Program-made: the position numbers and the translations under genes | In this document: positions 27,513 through 36,427 of the stretch, piece by piece | Layout of the letters: each line of letters starts with the position of its first letter | Position numbering within the stretch: position 1 is the stretch's first letter | Source of the DNA: Saprospiraceae bacterium | Lineage (GTDB): Bacteria > Bacteroidota > Bacteroidia > Chitinophagales > Saprospiraceae | DNA: 64,000 nucleotides | Direction: 5' to 3' | NCBI GenBank assembly: GCA_027488935.1 | Contig: JAIYAP010000038.1 | Coordinates: 97,306 to 161,305, forward strand | The notes under the pieces: generated by a model | Database searches by the model: none | What the model saw: only the letters and a program-made list of their open reading frames with translations | Told to the model about the DNA's origin: nothing

Positions 27513-27893
27513 TTACCCAGCCGAAATCAAATCCCACAAATTTCCATACAAGTCCTTGAAAACCGCTACCGTTCCATATTCCGCCTCCTCAGGCGCGCGC
27601 ACGAATTCGACACCTGCCGTACGCAAACGCTCATAATCCATCCAAAAATCATCCGTTTGCAAAAATAAAAATACCCTTCCCCCTGTCTGGTCCCCTACCC
27701 TGCTCATTTGCAATGGATTAGCGGCCTTGGCTAATAATACCGCGCATTCCGAGCCTGGCGGCCTTACGACCACCCATCTTTTGGTTTCACTCAATTGCGT
27801 GTCTTCCACCAATTCAAATTCCAACTTTTCGGTGTAAAAAGCCAAGGCTTCATCATAATCGGCGACCACCACCGCCACATGGATCATCTTCAT
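27513..27893 (-). CDS. VOC-superfamily (glyoxalase/bleomycin-resistance-like) protein
   Basis: Small protein of 126 residues with the beta-alpha-beta-beta-beta VOC fold. It starts MKMIHVAVVVADYDEALAFYTEKLEFELVED-type (first 20 residues are diagnostic) and ends FKDLYGNLWDLI, the second metal-site strand. A catalytic role cannot be assigned: the family includes glyoxalases, dioxygenases and antibiotic-binding proteins. It is transcribed divergently from speA and lies upstream of the DUF4143 ATPase, with 54 bases between them. Confidence 0.87.
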   Translation of the reverse strand: MKMIHVAVVVADYDEALAFYTEKLEFELVEDTQLSETKRWVVVRPPGSECAVLLAKAANPLQMSRVGDQTGGRVFLFLQTDDFWMDYERLRTAGVEFVRAPEEAEYGTVAVFKDLYGNLWDLISAG

Positions 27894-27959
27894 TTCGTTT
27901 ATTATTTAGGTTTAAAGTGCTCGTGCAAAAACAAGTCCGCCAATATCCTCAAAAGCATA

Positions 27960-27967
27960 TAAATTTG
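27960..27967 (+). promoter_or_regulatory. -7 box TAAATTTG for speA
   Basis: Exact -7 consensus 55 bases upstream of the speA ATG at 28023, in the divergent gap shared with the VOC gene. No clear -33 element is seen. Confidence 0.45.
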
Positions 27968-28022
27968 CGGTCTTCTATTGTTCACAAACCAAACTTGGGC
28001 TCGCACAACGACCTGTTTTTCA

Positions 28023-29441
28023 ATGAAAAACACTTACTACGACCTGGTTAACCAGACATTTGACTTTCCACAGGATGGATTCAGCCTCAAAAACAATCGT
28101 TTATTGTTCAATGAGATCGATATTTACGAACTGATCCAAAAATACGGAACCCCACTCAAACTTACCTACCTTCCAAAAATTGGTGAGAAAATTCAAATGG
28201 CCCGCAAATTATTCCGCGACGCCATTCAACGGTACAACTACAACGCCAAATACTATTACTGCTATTGTACCAAAAGTTCGCATTTCGCATTTGTACTCAA
28301 TGAAGTACTCGAAAGCGGTACCTGGCTCGAAACTTCTTCGGCTTTCGACATTGACCTGGTGTTGCGTCTGCACAAATTGGGCAAACTCAACAAAGGGATC
28401 ACGATCGTCAACAATGGCTACAAACCGTTGCAATATATAGAGCGGATTGTAGGACTGATCAATACCGGTTTCCAAAAAGTACTGCCGGTTGTCGATAATC
28501 CGGAAGAATTGGAGTTGTACAACCAATTGGTTAAACAACCTAAAATGACGATCGGCCTGCGCATGGCCACCGAAGAAGAACCCAACTTTGAGTTTTATAC
28601 TTCCCGTTTGGGCATTCGCCAAAGCCAGGTTTTGACGTTTTACAAAGAAAAAATTGAAACAAACCCCAAATTTGAACTCAAAATGCTCCACTTTTTTGTC
28701 GATACCGGCATTAAAGACAGCATTTATTACTGGAGTGAACTAAAAAAAGGCATTCGCACTTATTGTCAGTTGCGCAAAATATGCCCTACCCTCAATGCGC
28801 TGAATATCGGCGGTGGTATGCCGATCCGCAACTCCCTCGGTTTCGAATTCGATTACCCCTATATGGTGAACGAAATCGTGCGTATGATCAAAGAGGCCTG
28901 CGATGATGAAGGCGTTCCAGAACCAGATATTTATTCAGAATTCGGAAAATTTACTGTCGGCGAAAGTGGCGCAACCATCTTTTCCGTAATCGGCAAAAAA
29001 TTGCAAAATGACTCCGAAGAATGGTACATGCTCGATAACTCCTTGATTAACACCCTTCCAGACAGTTGGGGTATTAAAGAGCGCTTTATCCTGCTGCCCA
29101 TCAACCACTGGGATAATGAATACCAACGGGCTAATATCGGTGGTATCAGTTGCGATAATGCCGATTATTACAACTCAGAAGCACACAACAACCAGGTTTA
29201 CCTGCCTTCTTACGACCACGATAAGGAAGGCCCACTTTACCTAGGCTTTTTCCATACCGGCGCTTACCAGGAGGCCTTAAGTGGTTATGGTGGACTGAAA
29301 CATTGCCTCATTCCTTCTCCCAAACACATTCTCATCAACCGTGACTACCATGGTGATTTTGTAGATTGGGAAGTGTTCCAGGAACAAGGTGCCGATTCGA
29401 TGTTAAGTATTCTCGGGTACGATTCACCTTATGCTTCCTAA
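28023..29441 (+). CDS. speA: Arginine decarboxylase (Bacteroidota type)
   Basis: PLP-dependent alanine-racemase-fold decarboxylase of 472 residues, making agmatine from arginine as the first step of polyamine synthesis. The PLP lysine region is YYYCYCTKSSHF (about residues 76-87). The glycine-rich phosphate site is LNIGGGMP and the C-terminal domain includes FFHTGAYQE. The sequence starts MKNTYYDLVNQTFDFPQ, which I recognise as the Bacteroidota branch. An upstream in-frame ATG at 27978 would lie only ten bases after the -7 box and gives an atypical leader, so 28023 is preferred. The last six codons and the stop are part of a perfect 16-bp terminator hairpin. Confidence 0.9.
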   Translation: MKNTYYDLVNQTFDFPQDGFSLKNNRLLFNEIDIYELIQKYGTPLKLTYLPKIGEKIQMARKLFRDAIQRYNYNAKYYYCYCTKSSHFAFVLNEVLESGTWLETSSAFDIDLVLRLHKLGKLNKGITIVNNGYKPLQYIERIVGLINTGFQKVLPVVDNPEELELYNQLVKQPKMTIGLRMATEEEPNFEFYTSRLGIRQSQVLTFYKEKIETNPKFELKMLHFFVDTGIKDSIYYWSELKKGIRTYCQLRKICPTLNALNIGGGMPIRNSLGFEFDYPYMVNEIVRMIKEACDDEGVPEPDIYSEFGKFTVGESGATIFSVIGKKLQNDSEEWYMLDNSLINTLPDSWGIKERFILLPINHWDNEYQRANIGGISCDNADYYNSEAHNNQVYLPSYDHDKEGPLYLGFFHTGAYQEALSGYGGLKHCLIPSPKHILINRDYHGDFVDWEVFQEQGADSMLSILGYDSPYAS

Positions 29442-29460
29442 GCATAAGGTGAATCAACCT
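29421..29460 (+). terminator. Terminator hairpin embedded in the end of speA
   Basis: Perfect 16-base stem (29421-29436 with 29440-29455) and a three-base loop, followed by AACCTTTTT. The left arm is the last coding part of speA and the stop codon lies across the loop and right arm, so coding and termination signals overlap. The convergent bshB1 gene ends 11 bases further on. Confidence 0.85.
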
Positions 29461-29466
29461 TTTTCA

Positions 29467-30186
29467 TTATATAAAATCAAAAAGTGATTGGACGCCTGAA
29501 GTCCGGGTGTGTATAAAGCCTTCGGCAAATTCTACTTGAATAGGCCGACCAAAGACCCGCATTTTTGCGTCCATAAAGTCGATAAAATCTTTGCCGGAAA
29601 TGGGCGTATTGGGCACCGTGCTGTTTGGATCGTAAAATTGCGACTTAAACGCCATGATGGCCTCCATCTTTTTAGGATAAAACGGGGTAATGTCAATCAC
29701 AAAATCGGGTTCAAGTTGTTTGTCCTGTATGTAGTGATACACCGCCTTCGGACGCCATTTTTGCTGCAAATTACCCGCGTCATCCCAAGTTTCGATACGC
29801 TCTAATCCGGCATAAAAACAAGCATCCAGGGTCATTTTAGCCGCGCGTCCGTGGTCTGGATGACGGTCATCGGGCGCATTACACACGACAATATCGGGCT
29901 TGCAAGCGCGTATGCCAGCCACAATTTTGAGCCAATTGTCCGGATGGTGGGTAAAAAGCCCGTCTGCAATATCCAGGCTTTTGCGAAAACTGGCACCCAA
30001 TATTTTGGCCGATGCTGCTGCTTCGGCAGCACGAATTTCGGCAGTTCCACGGGTACCTAATTCACCCTTGCTCAAATCAAGGATGCCAAAGGTCTTACCC
30101 GCAGCAGCATGCCGCAACAAGGTACCCGCCACGCTCAATTCTACATCATCGGGGTGAATTCCAATTGCTAAAATGTCAACTTTCAT
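29467..30186 (-). CDS. bshB1: Bacillithiol biosynthesis deacetylase BshB1
   Basis: LmbE/PIG-L-family zinc deacetylase of 239 residues that removes the acetyl group from GlcNAc-malate in bacillithiol synthesis. The zinc motif HPDD is at 11-14 (IGIHPDDVE) and the second motif RHPDH at 108-112. The typical SKGELGTRGT and SLDIADG segments and the C-terminal FGRPIQVEFAEGF are present. It is convergent with speA and divergent from a small membrane protein gene. The other bacillithiol genes (bshA, bshC) are not in the window. Confidence 0.93.
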   Translation of the reverse strand: MKVDILAIGIHPDDVELSVAGTLLRHAAAGKTFGILDLSKGELGTRGTAEIRAAEAAASAKILGASFRKSLDIADGLFTHHPDNWLKIVAGIRACKPDIVVCNAPDDRHPDHGRAAKMTLDACFYAGLERIETWDDAGNLQQKWRPKAVYHYIQDKQLEPDFVIDITPFYPKKMEAIMAFKSQFYDPNSTVPNTPISGKDFIDFMDAKMRVFGRPIQVEFAEGFIHTRTSGVQSLFDFI

Positions 30187-30214
30187 ATATTTAAAGAAGG
30201 CTTGAAATGTAAAT

Positions 30215-30246
30215 TTTGTGTTGCGCTTTCGGAAGTCCTACCTTTG
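30215..30246 (+). promoter_or_regulatory. Complete Bacteroidota promoter (TTTG-N20-TACCTTTG)
   Basis: A -33 TTTG at 30215-30218 and an exact -7 TACCTTTG at 30239-30246, separated by 20 bases. It ends 28 bases before the ATG at 30275 and rules out the longer frame starting at 30218. Confidence 0.7.
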
Positions 30247-30274
30247 CGGTACGCAGTTTTTTAACCCAATTACA

Positions 30275-30745
30275 ATGGAACCAAATCCACAAGAACAAAC
30301 ACCGCTGTTGGATTGTCAGCAACGCCTGGCGGCCCTTGAAAAAGCCTTTTCGACCTCCGAACATCGCACCCACCGGTTGATGCAGGACAATAATGCGCTT
30401 CAACAAGAATTGCACCAATTACAACACGACTATGAATCTTTGCGCTTGCAGAAAGGTGGTTTCGGATTTAAAGCCTTGTTAGGGAGTGGCTTTTTGGCAA
30501 CTTTAATGGCCATTGTCTTTTGGTACTTTGTGTTCAGGCCCTCCAAGGATTTACATGCCCATCTTTTTGAACATTTTCAAAAGGAACACCAGTTCAATAT
30601 TGAATATGCAATAAGTCAAGGGCAATTTAAACATGCAGAAGACCTCCTAAAGGCCAGTCTGGAACAACCAGAAAACGCACCAATTTATCCAGAAATTCAA
30701 ATGGCGTATAAAATTGTGAGTGCGTCTAAACGAAAATGCGAATAG
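30275..30745 (+). CDS. Small membrane-anchored coiled-coil protein
   Basis: Protein of 156 residues: a coiled coil (about 12-60, many Gln/Leu), one transmembrane helix (about 66-87, GFLATLMAIVFWYFVF) and a helical C-terminal part (95-150) resembling a pair of TPR helices (FNIEYAISQGQFKHAEDLLKASL without clear consensus). The start is set by the promoter immediately upstream. Its stop lies four bases from the stop of convergent nth, and a short palindrome plus eight T residues (30741-30760) could end transcription. No family was recognised. Confidence 0.7.
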   Translation: MEPNPQEQTPLLDCQQRLAALEKAFSTSEHRTHRLMQDNNALQQELHQLQHDYESLRLQKGGFGFKALLGSGFLATLMAIVFWYFVFRPSKDLHAHLFEHFQKEHQFNIEYAISQGQFKHAEDLLKASLEQPENAPIYPEIQMAYKIVSASKRKCE

Positions 30746-30749
30746 GCGC

Positions 30750-31394
30750 CTATTTTTTTTCGCGGTTATATTTTAGACAAATTGGGCAGTTTTCGATGAC
30801 ATGTGCACGCGCAGGACAGTATTTTCGACCGTAAAATATAATTTGCAGGTGTAATTTATTCCAACTCGATTCTGGAAAAAGCGCTTTCAAATCGCGCTCA
30901 GTTTGTTCGACATTTTTACCTTCCGTTAATCCCCAACGGATCGCCAATCGATGAATATGGGTATCAACTGGAAATGCGGGCACCCCAAAAGCCTGCGACA
31001 TCACCACCGATGCCGTTTTATGTCCCACGGAAGGCATGGCTTCCAAGGCTTCAAAGGAGGCTGGTACTTGTCCGCCATGCAGCTCCACGATCATCTTCGA
31101 CAAGCCCCAAATTCCTTTCGACTTCATCGGTGAAAGTCCACAGGGTTTAATGATCTCGCGAATTTCATCAATGCTTAACTTCAACATATCCACCGGATTA
31201 TCGGCACGGGCAAACAACAGGGGCGTTATCTGGTTTACCCGTTCATCGGTACATTGCGCCGATAAGAGCACAGCAATCAACAAGGTATAGGCATCCTGGT
31301 GGTGGAGGGGCACCGGGGTTTCAGGAAAAAATTGTTCCAGCATGATTTGAATATCTGCTGCCTTTTCCTGCATGCGTTTCTTGCTAATTTTCAA
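30750..31394 (-). CDS. nth: Endonuclease III (DNA glycosylase/AP lyase), iron-sulfur motif incomplete
   Basis: HhH-GPD base-excision enzyme of 214 residues that removes oxidised pyrimidines. The helix-hairpin-helix LEAMPSVGHKTASVV holds the catalytic Lys, and PVDTHIHR holds the catalytic Asp. The C-terminus CPARAHVIENCPIC has only three Cys (193, 203, 206) in the spacing Cys-x9-Cys-x2-Cys, whereas the standard loop is Cys-x6-Cys-x2-Cys-x5-Cys; no fourth Cys follows before the stop. The [4Fe-4S] cluster may be absent or differently held. The gene is 26 bases downstream of purH on the same strand. Confidence 0.92.
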   Translation of the reverse strand: MKISKKRMQEKAADIQIMLEQFFPETPVPLHHQDAYTLLIAVLLSAQCTDERVNQITPLLFARADNPVDMLKLSIDEIREIIKPCGLSPMKSKGIWGLSKMIVELHGGQVPASFEALEAMPSVGHKTASVVMSQAFGVPAFPVDTHIHRLAIRWGLTEGKNVEQTERDLKALFPESSWNKLHLQIIFYGRKYCPARAHVIENCPICLKYNREKK

Positions 31395-31420
31395 GGTTGT
31401 ATTGCGCTTTAGTGCCTGTT

Positions 31421-32950
31421 TTAGTGTTTAAAATGCCGGAATCCTGTCATCACCATGGCCATGCCCCGTTCATTACAGGCATCAATGCTATCCTGGTCTT
31501 TCATGGATCCACCCGGCTGAATGACCGCTGTAATACCCGCAGCATGGGCAATTTCAATACAGTCTGGGAACGGAAAAAATGCATCAGAAGCCATAACTGC
31601 CCCCTTCAAGTCAAATCCAAAAGCCTGCGCCTTTTCAATGGCCTGTTTTAGTGCATCTACCCGAGAAGGTTGACCACAGCCCATGCCGATCAACTGCCGC
31701 TCTTTGATGAGTGCAATTGCATTGGATTTGAGGTGCTTGGCACATTTGGCGGCAAACAACAACTCACCCACTTCCTGCGGGGTTGGAATACGTTCTGTAA
31801 CCGTTTTGAGATCGGCTTCTGTTTCTGTTTTCAAATCCGTGTCCTGCTCCACTACCCCATTTAACAGGCTGCGGAAACTGCGCGCACGAACTTCAAACGA
31901 CTTGATTTTCAATAAAATACGTTGCTCTTTTTTACGCAACAAATCCAAAGCGTCCTGGTCAAAATCAGGGGCAATCAATACTTCATAAAAAAGTTTATTG
32001 ATTTCTTGGGCCGTAGCAAGGTCTACTTTTGTATTAGTAACAAAAATACCACCAAAGGCCGAGGTTGAATCACAGGCAAGTGCCGCCTGCCAGGCTTCCA
32101 ATAAGGTATTACGCCGCGCTACCCCACATGCATTGGTGTGTTTCAAAATGGCAAAAGCGGGTTTGCCCAACTGAAACTCACGCATCAGGGCTACGGCCGC
32201 ATCAATATCAATCAGGTTGTTGTAAGAGATCGCTTTACCCGACAATTTATCAAAAACCTTTTCAAAATCACCAAAAAATACGCCTGCCTGGTGCGGATTT
32301 TCACCATAACGCAAAATGTCGGAACGGTGAATCGAGTATTTAAACGCAATATCCGTGGTACCTTCATTAAACCAACTGAAAATTGCAATATCGTAGTTGG
32401 AACTTACTTTAAACGCGCGGCGGGCAAACTCCCTCCGTTGATCTTCCGAAAATTGGCCATCTCCTGTCTGAAGGACGTCCAAAAACATTTTATATTCGTC
32501 TTTGGATGCTACCACGACCACATCTTGGAAGTTTTTAGCAGCTGCACGAATCAGCGAAACGCCCCCGATATCAATTTTTTCAATAATTTCTGTTTCGTCA
32601 TTGGTAGCAGCAACGGTTTCTTCGAATGGATACAGATCTACAATCACACAATCCAACTCAGGAATTTGATATTGCTTTAGCTGCGCCAAATGCTCGGGTG
32701 CCCGACGCGCTAAAATACCGCCAAAAACAGCTGGGTGCAAGGTCTTAACGCGACCATCTAGGATGCTTGGGTAGCCTGTCAATGTTTCTACCGGAATGAC
32801 CGGAATGCCCAGTTTTTCAATAAAAGACTGCGTACCACCGGTACTATATAATTTTACATCCAATGCGTGTAAACGACGGATAATAGGCTCCAGCCCATCT
32901 TTTGAATAAACGGAAATCAGTGCGGAACGCAATTGCTTTGTGTTGTCCAT
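31421..32950 (-). CDS. purH: Bifunctional AICAR formyltransferase / IMP cyclohydrolase
   Basis: Catalyses the last two steps of IMP synthesis; 509 residues, the usual length. The N-terminal IMP cyclohydrolase (1-200) starts with RSALISVYSKDGLEPI and has LYSTGGTQSFIE. The AICAR transformylase domain (about 200-509) includes the catalytic Lys-His in AILKHTNACGVA and ends with the conserved QPGGSMKDQDSIDACNERG block, seen as two pieces. The ATG at 32950 (MDNTKQLRSAL) is preferred to the upstream ATG at 32989, which would add 13 atypical residues. It sits between tdk and nth in a minus-strand nucleotide/repair group. Confidence 0.96.
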   Translation of the reverse strand: MDNTKQLRSALISVYSKDGLEPIIRRLHALDVKLYSTGGTQSFIEKLGIPVIPVETLTGYPSILDGRVKTLHPAVFGGILARRAPEHLAQLKQYQIPELDCVIVDLYPFEETVAATNDETEIIEKIDIGGVSLIRAAAKNFQDVVVVASKDEYKMFLDVLQTGDGQFSEDQRREFARRAFKVSSNYDIAIFSWFNEGTTDIAFKYSIHRSDILRYGENPHQAGVFFGDFEKVFDKLSGKAISYNNLIDIDAAVALMREFQLGKPAFAILKHTNACGVARRNTLLEAWQAALACDSTSAFGGIFVTNTKVDLATAQEINKLFYEVLIAPDFDQDALDLLRKKEQRILLKIKSFEVRARSFRSLLNGVVEQDTDLKTETEADLKTVTERIPTPQEVGELLFAAKCAKHLKSNAIALIKERQLIGMGCGQPSRVDALKQAIEKAQAFGFDLKGAVMASDAFFPFPDCIEIAHAAGITAVIQPGGSMKDQDSIDACNERGMAMVMTGFRHFKH

Positions 32951-33040
32951 GCCCAGTATATCGGAAAGGTTATTTTTAATAAACCGCAAAGGTAAGCAGC
33001 CGCACCGGGATCATTACCGTAAAACGCACGCAATTTCGAA

Positions 33041-33625
33041 TTATTTGAGTCGTAATATATTGCCCATTTGGTAACAAGCCCTGCAACGTGGCTCATATTG
33101 TTCTTTTTCACCCAAAAGCACCACCGAATCGCCGTCTGCCAAACGGTAAGAATGGGTGGCCAGGTTGCCACAATGCACACATATGGCATGCACCTTGGTC
33201 ACATATTCGGCAATAGCCAACAAATACGGCATCGAACCAAATGGGATACCACGGTAATCCATGTCAAGGCCTGCTACAATGACCCGAACTCCATTTAGGG
33301 CCAATTGTTGGCAAACATCGGGCAAATCAGCATCAAAAAACTGCGCTTCATCAATCCCGACCACTTTGACATCATCACTAATCCGCAGCAGACGCGAAGA
33401 ATGGTCGGCAGGTGTTGCCAAAACAGCAGAAGTATCGTGCGAAACAATGCTGCTTTCGTCGTACCGGGTGTCAACCTTGGGTTTGAAAATTTCCACTTTC
33501 ATCTCCGCAATTTTGGCACGTTTTAGTCGACGAATCAATTCTTCGGTTTTACCCGAAAACATACAGCCGCAAATAACTTCAATCCAGCCCGAGCGCTGGC
33601 CTTTAAAATGTGGTTCGAGAAACAT
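33041..33625 (-). CDS. tdk: Thymidine kinase (type II)
   Basis: Phosphorylates deoxythymidine in the salvage pathway; 194 residues. The P-loop GCMFSGKT is at 20-27. The Asp of the Walker B-like segment is in [10 protein letters not shown], and two zinc Cys pairs are present, CVHC and the later CRAC. The lasso loop contains the substrate-binding tyrosine region near YEPRCRACY. purH starts 90 bases downstream in the same direction, so the two nucleotide genes may be cotranscribed. Confidence 0.95.
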   Translation of the reverse strand: MFLEPHFKGQRSGWIEVICGCMFSGKTEELIRRLKRAKIAEMKVEIFKPKVDTRYDESSIVSHDTSAVLATPADHSSRLLRISDDVKVVGIDEAQFFDADLPDVCQQLALNGVRVIVAGLDMDYRGIPFGSMPYLLAIAEYVTKVHAICVHCGNLATHSYRLADGDSVVLLGEKEQYEPRCRACYQMGNILRLK

Positions 33626-33745
33626 AGGCCATGGTGCCTTTTATTTGGCTTTGCAAAGGAAAGAAAATCAATTTTGGATAAAAAATAAAAAATTCATGGG
33701 TAAAGTTGGCTTAATTTGTGAAATTCGCGGTTGAAAATAATCTTT

Positions 33746-33779
33746 AGACTTGTTACTATCCTTCGCAACAAGTCTTTTA
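33746..33779. other. Inverted repeat upstream of the proline-rich protein gene
   Basis: AGACTTGTT (33746-33754) pairs perfectly with AACAAGTCT (33767-33775) around a 12-base loop, followed by TTTAT. It lies in the divergent gap between tdk and the proline-rich gene, about 31 bases before the latter's ATG. It could be an operator or an mRNA leader hairpin. It resembles an intrinsic terminator, but nothing on the plus strand upstream would need one. Confidence 0.4.
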
Positions 33780-33810
33780 TAGCCACACACACTAAATCGC
33801 AGCCTTCGAA

Positions 33811-34545
33811 ATGGATTTGCTGAAAACTAAAATTTACCTGGATAAAATCAACCGTGAATTTGTGCGGATGAGTAAAGATCCTGAAAATATTGTCCGAATT
33901 GATGTGGACATCATGTTGTCTTATGTTCGCGAACTATACGATGCAGTTTTGACGGATGTCACGCCTACCGTGGTATTGCCTAAAGAGCCCGCCCCTCCGC
34001 GCCGTCAAAATATCGCAAAAATGCCCGAACCCATTGAGCAGGATGCGCCTTCGCCAGCCCCTCCTCCCCCACCCCCGCCTGCACCTGTTACGGCCGTGAC
34101 CGCCCCGCGAGAACCTGTGGTAACAGCAACCCCACCGGTACAACCTGTAGTGGAACAAAAACCGGCGCCTGCCCCACCCTCTTCCCCCGAACCGCCCGCT
34201 CAACAGCCTAAGGCAGCACCCCATGGCGGTATTCCACCTGAAGCAGAGGGCCTGTTTGAAGAAAAACAAGCCAAAGAACTTTCTGATAAATTGGCCGATT
34301 TGCCGATTGCAGATTTGAGAAGGGCCATTGCACTCAACGACCGCCTGTTGCTTACCCGTGAACTATTCGCCAGCGATGGTCAAACGTTTGAAGCAACGAT
34401 TAACGCCTTGAACGGTTTTGCTCAATTTGAAGATGCTAAAATTTACCTGCTCGAAAATTGCGTGATTCGCTACGGCTGGTTGGATAAAAAACGCATTGAT
34501 GCTGCCAAAAACTTTATTAAATTGGTCCGTCGTCGTTACAAATAA
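33811..34545 (+). CDS. Conserved hypothetical protein with proline-rich linker
   Basis: Protein of 244 residues in three parts: a short helical N-terminus (1-52; MDLLKTKIYLDKINREFVRM), a long Pro/Ala/Glu-rich linker (about 55-150, including a run of eight Pro), and a folded C-terminal helical domain (about 155-244; ADLRRAIALNDRLLLTRELF, then INALNGFAQFEDAKIYL). The C-terminal domain is one I associate with conserved Bacteroidota proteins of unknown function. No signal peptide. The FAD oxidoreductase gene starts six bases after the stop, so the two are probably cotranscribed. Confidence 0.8.
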   Translation: MDLLKTKIYLDKINREFVRMSKDPENIVRIDVDIMLSYVRELYDAVLTDVTPTVVLPKEPAPPRRQNIAKMPEPIEQDAPSPAPPPPPPPAPVTAVTAPREPVVTATPPVQPVVEQKPAPAPPSSPEPPAQQPKAAPHGGIPPEAEGLFEEKQAKELSDKLADLPIADLRRAIALNDRLLLTRELFASDGQTFEATINALNGFAQFEDAKIYLLENCVIRYGWLDKKRIDAAKNFIKLVRRRYK

Positions 34546-34551
34546 TTCTTT

Positions 34552-35592
34552 TTGAAAAAAATATTGATTGTTGGCCAAGGAATTGCCGGTACAGTATTGG
34601 CTTGGACCCTCCAAGGCACGGGGCAGGATGTGTACGTGATGGATGCGCCAGATCATCATACCTTAAGCGCTTCGCAGGTAGCCGCTGGCATCATTAATCC
34701 GGTTACCGGAAAACGTTTCGCCAAGTCCTGGATGTTTGAAACCTTGTTTGCCCATGCACGCGCGTGCTACCTGCAACTGGAAGCACAACTAGGTGTACCT
34801 ATTTGGCAAGATCTGTGCATCGAACGGATGTTACAGCAACCTGAAGAACTCAATAATTGGTCTTTACGCAGCCATGCGCCCGGATTTTCAGATTTTATAG
34901 GGGATGCTACCCCGATGGCACAATGGAAAAAATTTGCAAAATCTGATCATTTATTTGGCAGAATACAACATGCTGCCCGTGTTCGATTTGAAACCTTATT
35001 GCCTATTTTTAGAGAAAAATGGTTAAACGGAGGCAGACTTATCGAGCAAAAGTTTGATTATCAAGATATTGAAAAGTTTACGCTGGATTTTGACCTAATC
35101 ATTTTTTGTGAAGGGTACCGCGGCAACAGCCATCCGTTGTTTCAACACTTAGCCTGGAATATCACGAAAGGAGAAGCCTTTCACATTACTTTAAAGACCG
35201 ATCAGCCCCTCCCAACTTCCGAGGTTTTAAAAAAAAGCGTACTTATCGCACCTTTACAAGCGGGTGGATATTGGGTTGGCAGCACCAATGAATGGAAGTA
35301 CACGGATAGTTTACCAAGTACTGCGGGCCGTATTTGGCTGGAGCAAAATTTGGGCGACATGTTAGCGACGCCGTATACTGTAGAGGCCCATCTAGCCGCG
35401 ATTAGACCTACGGTGAAGGACCGCAGACCCTTGATCGGATTGCACTCGCAGTTTCCTAAAATAGGTATTTTCAATGGCCTTGGTACTAAAGGTGCCTTAC
35501 TGGCGCCCTACTGGGCACACCATTTTGTACAACACTTATTAGAAGGCACAGCGCTTGACCCGCAGGTAGATATCCGGCGTTTTAGTGCTTAA
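34552..35592 (+). CDS. FAD-dependent oxidoreductase (DAO family)
   Basis: Amino-acid-oxidase-fold flavoprotein of 346 residues. The dinucleotide-binding motif GQGIAG is at 8-13 (KKILIVGQGIAGTVLAW), followed by SQVAAGIINPVTGKR, and the C-terminal FAD motif VKDRRPLIG...GIFNGLGTKGALLAP. The start is a TTG directly before the conserved KKILIVG, six bases after the previous stop; there is no ATG at the right place. The substrate is unknown; relatives include glycine and sarcosine oxidases and the oxidoreductase part of MnmC. The stop overlaps the stop codon of the convergent esterase gene. Confidence 0.87.
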   Translation: MKKILIVGQGIAGTVLAWTLQGTGQDVYVMDAPDHHTLSASQVAAGIINPVTGKRFAKSWMFETLFAHARACYLQLEAQLGVPIWQDLCIERMLQQPEELNNWSLRSHAPGFSDFIGDATPMAQWKKFAKSDHLFGRIQHAARVRFETLLPIFREKWLNGGRLIEQKFDYQDIEKFTLDFDLIIFCEGYRGNSHPLFQHLAWNITKGEAFHITLKTDQPLPTSEVLKKSVLIAPLQAGGYWVGSTNEWKYTDSLPSTAGRIWLEQNLGDMLATPYTVEAHLAAIRPTVKDRRPLIGLHSQFPKIGIFNGLGTKGALLAPYWAHHFVQHLLEGTALDPQVDIRRFSA

Positions 35593-36416
35593 TTTTTTAC
35601 AAAAAATTTGTGAAAAAACACCACCTGATAATCAATTACACTGCCCCAGTAAGCGGCATTGTGCTCTCCTGGACGTTCCGTGTATGTATGCGAAACGTTC
35701 AATTCCAATAATTTTTGATGGGCCGCGCGGTTTACATCCAGAAAAAAGTCGCCCAAACCACAATCAATCCACAAGGGCATATTGCGTTTTTCGAGGGCAT
35801 CCAATTGCGGAACTACTGATAATTGCTCCCAATTATTGGCCAAGGTTCTGGGGTCGCCCAATACGTCTTTAAGATCCCAATCATTTTTCTTGAAAGGCCT
35901 CAAATCTAATCCACCGCACATACTACCTGCCGCGCCAAACACGTCCGGATGTCGAATCGCGAGAAAAAGCGCGCCATGTCCGCCCATACTGAGTCCGGCA
36001 ATGGCGCGCCCTTTTGGAGCAGCAATGGTATGGTAATAATAATCTACTTGTGTCACCACTTCTTTGGCAATATGGGTTTCATATTGCACCGTACTATCAA
36101 CCGGGCTATCAAAATACCAACTATCATAGCCGCCATCGGGGCAAACGATGAGCATTTGATAGGCATCAGCATGTTGTACCAATTGTGGTGCATCAGAAAG
36201 CCAACTGGAATAGTTGCCGCTCCAACCATGCAACAAGTACAAAACCGGATATGGATTTTGCGTTGGCTGGTAGTTGGAAGGCGTAATCACCAGGCAACGA
36301 ATTACTTTGCGCATGGCGTTACTGTAAATTTCCAAGGTATCCACCTTTGCAGCCCAGGCATTGGATTGCATAAAAAAGAGATTCAGGAACAAAAAAACAA
36401 CTAAAAACTTGCGCAA
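35589..36416 (-). CDS. Secreted esterase (alpha/beta hydrolase, esterase-D-like)
   Basis: Exported hydrolase of 275 residues. The signal peptide is about 1-23 (ending AWAAK). The family start with YPVLYLLHGWSGNYSSW (oxyanion loop) leads to the nucleophile elbow GLSMGGHGA; the acid is in WIDCGLGDFF and the His in GEHNAAYW. This pattern is that of the PF00756 'putative esterase' group (esterase D, feruloyl and mycolyl-type enzymes). A second, distant esterase gene lies 11 bases upstream on the same strand, so the two are an operon. The substrate is unknown. The stop codon overlaps that of the convergent oxidoreductase in a TTAA. Confidence 0.9.
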   Translation of the reverse strand: MRKFLVVFLFLNLFFMQSNAWAAKVDTLEIYSNAMRKVIRCLVITPSNYQPTQNPYPVLYLLHGWSGNYSSWLSDAPQLVQHADAYQMLIVCPDGGYDSWYFDSPVDSTVQYETHIAKEVVTQVDYYYHTIAAPKGRAIAGLSMGGHGALFLAIRHPDVFGAAGSMCGGLDLRPFKKNDWDLKDVLGDPRTLANNWEQLSVVPQLDALEKRNMPLWIDCGLGDFFLDVNRAAHQKLLELNVSHTYTERPGEHNAAYWGSVIDYQVVFFHKFFVKN

Positions 36417-36427
36417 ACAGATCCTTT

